DNA from: DMER64 sp964554535
GTDB lineage: Bacteria; Bacteroidota; Bacteroidia; Bacteroidales; UBA932
DNA length: 64,000 bases
Assembly: GCA_964554535.1 (NCBI GenBank)
Contig: CAZKPB010000002.1
Location: forward strand, 155,539 to 219,538
Direction of reading: 5' to 3'
The notes beneath the pieces are model-generated. The model saw only the letters and a list, made by a program, of their open reading frames with translations, searched no databases and was not told where the DNA came from. A program made the position numbers and the translations under genes. Of this stretch, positions 61,583 through 64,000 are shown piece by piece (position 1 is the first letter of the stretch; each line of letters opens with the position of its first letter).

Positions 61583-62617
61583 ATGCAACAAAAAACTATT
61601 TTGATTACCGGGGGGGCCGGATTCATAGGCTCCCATACGGCCGTGGAGTTGATTCAGGCCGGGTACGGAGTGGTGGTGATTGACAATTTCTCCAATGCAG
61701 ACCGCACGTGTCTGGAAGGAGTGAAGGCCATTACGGGAGTGGATTTCCCGTTCTGCAGGGTGGACTGCTGTGACAAAGAGGCGTTACGCAATGTGTTTGA
61801 GGCGTATCCCATAGACGCGGTCATTCATTTTGCCGCGTTCAAGGCGGTGGGGGAATCCGTGGAGCAACCGCTGAAGTATTACCGGAACAATCTGACTTCT
61901 TTTATCAATTTGCTGGAAGTGGCTCGGGAAAGCGGAAAAGGAGGCCGGATGGTGTTTTCTTCTTCTGCCACGGTGTACGGACAACCTGCCGTGCTGCCTG
62001 TGACCGAGCAGTCGCCCCGTTTACCGGCAAATTGCCCTTATGGCAGTACCAAGCAGATTTGCGAGGATATGTTGCGCGACGCGGTGGCGGCTTCCGGAGG
62101 GATGTTGCAAGGGGTGGCGCTGCGCTACTTCAATCCCATTGGCGCACACGCCTCGGCCCTTATTGGGGAATTGCCGCGCGGGGTGCCTGCCAATCTGGTG
62201 CCGTTTATCACGCAGACGGCGGCTGGGGTAAGGTCGCAGTTGAGTGTGTTCGGGAATGACTATCATACGCCGGACGGGACGCCGTTGAGGGATTATATTG
62301 ATGTGGTGGATCTGGCGCGGGCGCATGTGGCGGCGGTGGGACGGATGTTGGGTGGGGAAAGCAAGGCGGATTACGAGGTGTTCAATATTGGCACGGGGAA
62401 GCCGCTGTCGGTGCTGGAGTTGATCCGGAAGTTTGAGCAGGTGAACGGACTGAAGCTGAATTATCAGGTAGTGGCCCGCAGGCCGGGGGACGTGGAAGCG
62501 GTTTGGGCAGATACTTCTTTGGCAAACAGGGAACTGAAATGGAAGGCCGAGTGTTCCATTGAAGAGACGCTGGCTAAGGCCTGGGCTTGGGAAAAACATT
62601 TAAGAGGCATACAATGA
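61583..62617 (+). CDS. galE: UDP-glucose 4-epimerase
   Basis: 344 residues from ATG 61583 (a TTG three codons earlier overlaps the -7 box). Short-chain dehydrogenase fold: TILITGGAGFIGSHTAVELI (NAD-binding), VIHFAAFKAVGESVEQPLKYY, FSSSATVYG with Ser, and the YGSTK active-site Tyr/Lys, RDYIDVVDLARAH and EVFNIGTGKPLSV. Interconverts UDP-glucose and UDP-galactose for sugar use and surface polysaccharides. It overlaps dgt by four bases (ATGA). Confidence 0.96.
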   Translation: MQQKTILITGGAGFIGSHTAVELIQAGYGVVVIDNFSNADRTCLEGVKAITGVDFPFCRVDCCDKEALRNVFEAYPIDAVIHFAAFKAVGESVEQPLKYYRNNLTSFINLLEVARESGKGGRMVFSSSATVYGQPAVLPVTEQSPRLPANCPYGSTKQICEDMLRDAVAASGGMLQGVALRYFNPIGAHASALIGELPRGVPANLVPFITQTAAGVRSQLSVFGNDYHTPDGTPLRDYIDVVDLARAHVAAVGRMLGGESKADYEVFNIGTGKPLSVLELIRKFEQVNGLKLNYQVVARRPGDVEAVWADTSLANRELKWKAECSIEETLAKAWAWEKHLRGIQ

Positions 62618-63858
62618 CACATTCAGGGATCCTGACACCGGATCGTTTTGTCCGGCAGCGGATGGACGAGAACAATCCCAAATGGGAGCAGGCGCTACAA
62701 CGGGGGCCGGAGTATCGGTTGCCTTCGGCCAATGAGGATGATACGCGTTCCGCTTTTTACAAAGACTATTCGCGGATTCTGCATTGTACCTCGTACCGCC
62801 GTCTGAAGCACAAGACGCAGGTGTTTTTTGCCACGCAGAACGACCATATCTGTACTCGCATGGAGCACGTAAATCACGTGGCTTCAATAAGTTATACCAT
62901 TTCCCATTACCTGGGGCTGAACGCGGAGCTCACACAGGCCATTGCCCTGGGGCACGACTTGGGACACAGTCCGTTCGGGCACGAGGGCGAGAGTCTGCTC
63001 AATGACCTGATGCAGGGCTGGCACGACTGGTTCTGGCATGAGAAGAACGGTCTGTACACGGCCGACAAGATTGCCACGCTGCCCAACGCCATGGGGTTTT
63101 ACAAAAATTTGCGACTGACCTACGCCGTGCGGGATGGCATCATATCGCATTGCGGCGAGACGGACGAGAACGGCCTCTTCCCAAGGGCCGAGGCGGTAGA
63201 GTTGGAGCACATTGAGCGTCCCAACCAGTACGCGCCCTACACCTGGGAGGGCTGCGTGGTGAAGATTGCCGATAAAATTGCCTATCTGGGCCGTGACATT
63301 GAGGATGCCATGGAGTTGAATTTGTTGGAGCCCGAGCGGTTGGAGGAGTTGCATCAGGTGATGAAGGAGGTTTCCAGTTCGGAAGACGTGGTGAACAACT
63401 CGGCATTGATACAGTTGTTTATTAATGATTTGTGCAAAAATTCCTCTCCGGCCGAGGGACTGCATCTGTCGCACGAGTATTTTCAGTTACTGGTCAGGGT
63501 CAAGGAGTTTAATTACAAGCACATCTATAATCATCCGCGCTTGTTGTATTACCGCAGTTACGCCAAGTGTATTGTGGATACCATTTTTCATTTTCTGGAG
63601 GGGTACTATGGACCTCATTTGTTGGATAACGTGACGGCCGATATTGCCAAGTTTCCTACGCTGATGAGGTATTTCAGGGATTGGCTGGTGATGTACGGGA
63701 ATGTGGCCCCTGACGAGCGTACCGCCCGCCGCTTTGAGAATGATGTCATCTATGATATGTCCAAGCCTTTGGATTACAAACGTGCATTGATTGATTATAT
63801 TGCGGCTATGACGGATAATTTTGCCATCCGGGTTTATCACGAGATTATTTCTTTCTGA
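62614..63858 (+). CDS. dgt: deoxyguanosinetriphosphate triphosphohydrolase (dNTPase)
   Basis: 414 residues from ATG 62614 (ATGA overlap with galE); a TTG nine codons upstream lies inside galE. HD-domain enzyme: SRILHCTSYRRLKHKTQVFF, RMEHVNHVASISYTI with the first His, ALGHDLGHSPFGHEGE (HD pair) and DKIAYLGRDIEDAM with the later Asp. Splits dGTP and other dNTPs to nucleoside and triphosphate. Full length for the long Dgt type. Pairing with galE is probably only operon packing. Confidence 0.95.
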   Translation: MTHSGILTPDRFVRQRMDENNPKWEQALQRGPEYRLPSANEDDTRSAFYKDYSRILHCTSYRRLKHKTQVFFATQNDHICTRMEHVNHVASISYTISHYLGLNAELTQAIALGHDLGHSPFGHEGESLLNDLMQGWHDWFWHEKNGLYTADKIATLPNAMGFYKNLRLTYAVRDGIISHCGETDENGLFPRAEAVELEHIERPNQYAPYTWEGCVVKIADKIAYLGRDIEDAMELNLLEPERLEELHQVMKEVSSSEDVVNNSALIQLFINDLCKNSSPAEGLHLSHEYFQLLVRVKEFNYKHIYNHPRLLYYRSYAKCIVDTIFHFLEGYYGPHLLDNVTADIAKFPTLMRYFRDWLVMYGNVAPDERTARRFENDVIYDMSKPLDYKRALIDYIAAMTDNFAIRVYHEIISF

Positions 63859-63870
63859 AGGGGATACCTG

Positions 63871-64000
63871 CTAAATATCTCCAATCCGGCCCACTATGAG
63901 ATCGTCGTTGTGAAGCTCGGAGTGCGCGGTAATCTTTGTGTGTTTGCCCGCGCCGGCGGCAGCAGCCCCCGCGCAGCACCGGCGGCACCGGAGGTCGTTG
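63871..64000 (-). CDS. possible C-terminus of a minus-strand gene (cut by window end)
   Basis: On the minus strand an open frame enters at 63999 and ends with TAG at 63873-63871, closing with GKHTKITAHSELHNDDLIVGRIGDI (last 25 residues). That ending looks protein-like, while the part before it is Ala/Gly/Cys-rich and unconvincing. I recognise no family. Other frames are also open here, so this is weak. Confidence 0.35.
   Translation of the reverse strand, partial: NDLRCRRCCAGAAAAGAGKHTKITAHSELHNDDLIVGRIGDI

Noticed and set aside
1..64000. CRISPR arrays, tRNA or rRNA genes, transposases, integrases and phage genes
   Set aside because: Reading of intergenic regions and frames on both strands showed none; no regularly spaced repeats, tRNA-like cloverleafs or mobile-element proteins were seen.

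Overview
The window is chromosomal DNA from a member of the Bacteroidales (phylum Bacteroidota), probably a plant-fibre degrader of a gut or rumen type. The evidence is two SusC/SusD pairs, a hybrid two-component regulator, DUF1573 and DUF4295 (bL38-type) genes, and promoter boxes fitting the Bacteroides TAnnTTTG consensus. I see no rRNA, tRNA, CRISPR array, insertion sequence or phage gene.

Layout. (1) 1-8144 is core information processing: the 3' end of thrS, infC (which appears to start at AUC behind a strong Shine-Dalgarno), rpmI, rplT, a 46-codon ORF, a small lipoprotein and lepB; then rpmB-rpmG-DUF4295, ftsY and pheT. (2) 8223-45994 is one large polysaccharide utilization locus. The left part has a DUF1573-GH3 pair (minus), two CE1-like esterases, susC1-susD1 and a SusR-like hybrid histidine kinase/AraC regulator (minus). 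The middle is a nine-gene enzyme operon: GH43, CE6-CE1 fusion, GH9, GH43, GH43-CE1 fusion, CE1, GH51, GH43, CE1. The right part is susC2-susD2. The enzymes (arabinofuranosidase and xylosidase types, acetyl and feruloyl esterase types) point to a heavily decorated, esterified xylan such as feruloylated arabinoxylan. The only candidate endo-acting enzyme in view is the GH9. (3) 46059-58185 is housekeeping: TamB-like protein, tsaD, a COG2509 flavoprotein, a minus operon tldD-pmbA-nhaC-slyD, and a rubredoxin. (4) 58266-64000 holds a lipoprotein serpin, an ECF sigma factor overlapping a gene for an anti-sigma-like protein fused to an outer-membrane barrel, galE, dgt and a cut-off minus-strand gene.

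How the PUL should work: SusC/D pairs import oligosaccharides, periplasmic and surface GH43/GH51/GH3 enzymes strip arabinose and xylose, CE1/CE6 domains remove phenolic and acetyl esters, and the hybrid regulator senses a released oligosaccharide.

The most notable observations are: a 755-bp stretch with no mismatch shared by two otherwise diverged tandem GH43 genes (gene conversion); decayed SusD tails with related hairpins on both sides of the regulator, together with a composition change inside susC1, suggesting that the susCD cassette was exchanged; the AUC start of infC; a perfect dyad nested in a structured leader before the ECF sigma gene; and the sigma/anti-sigma-barrel pair.
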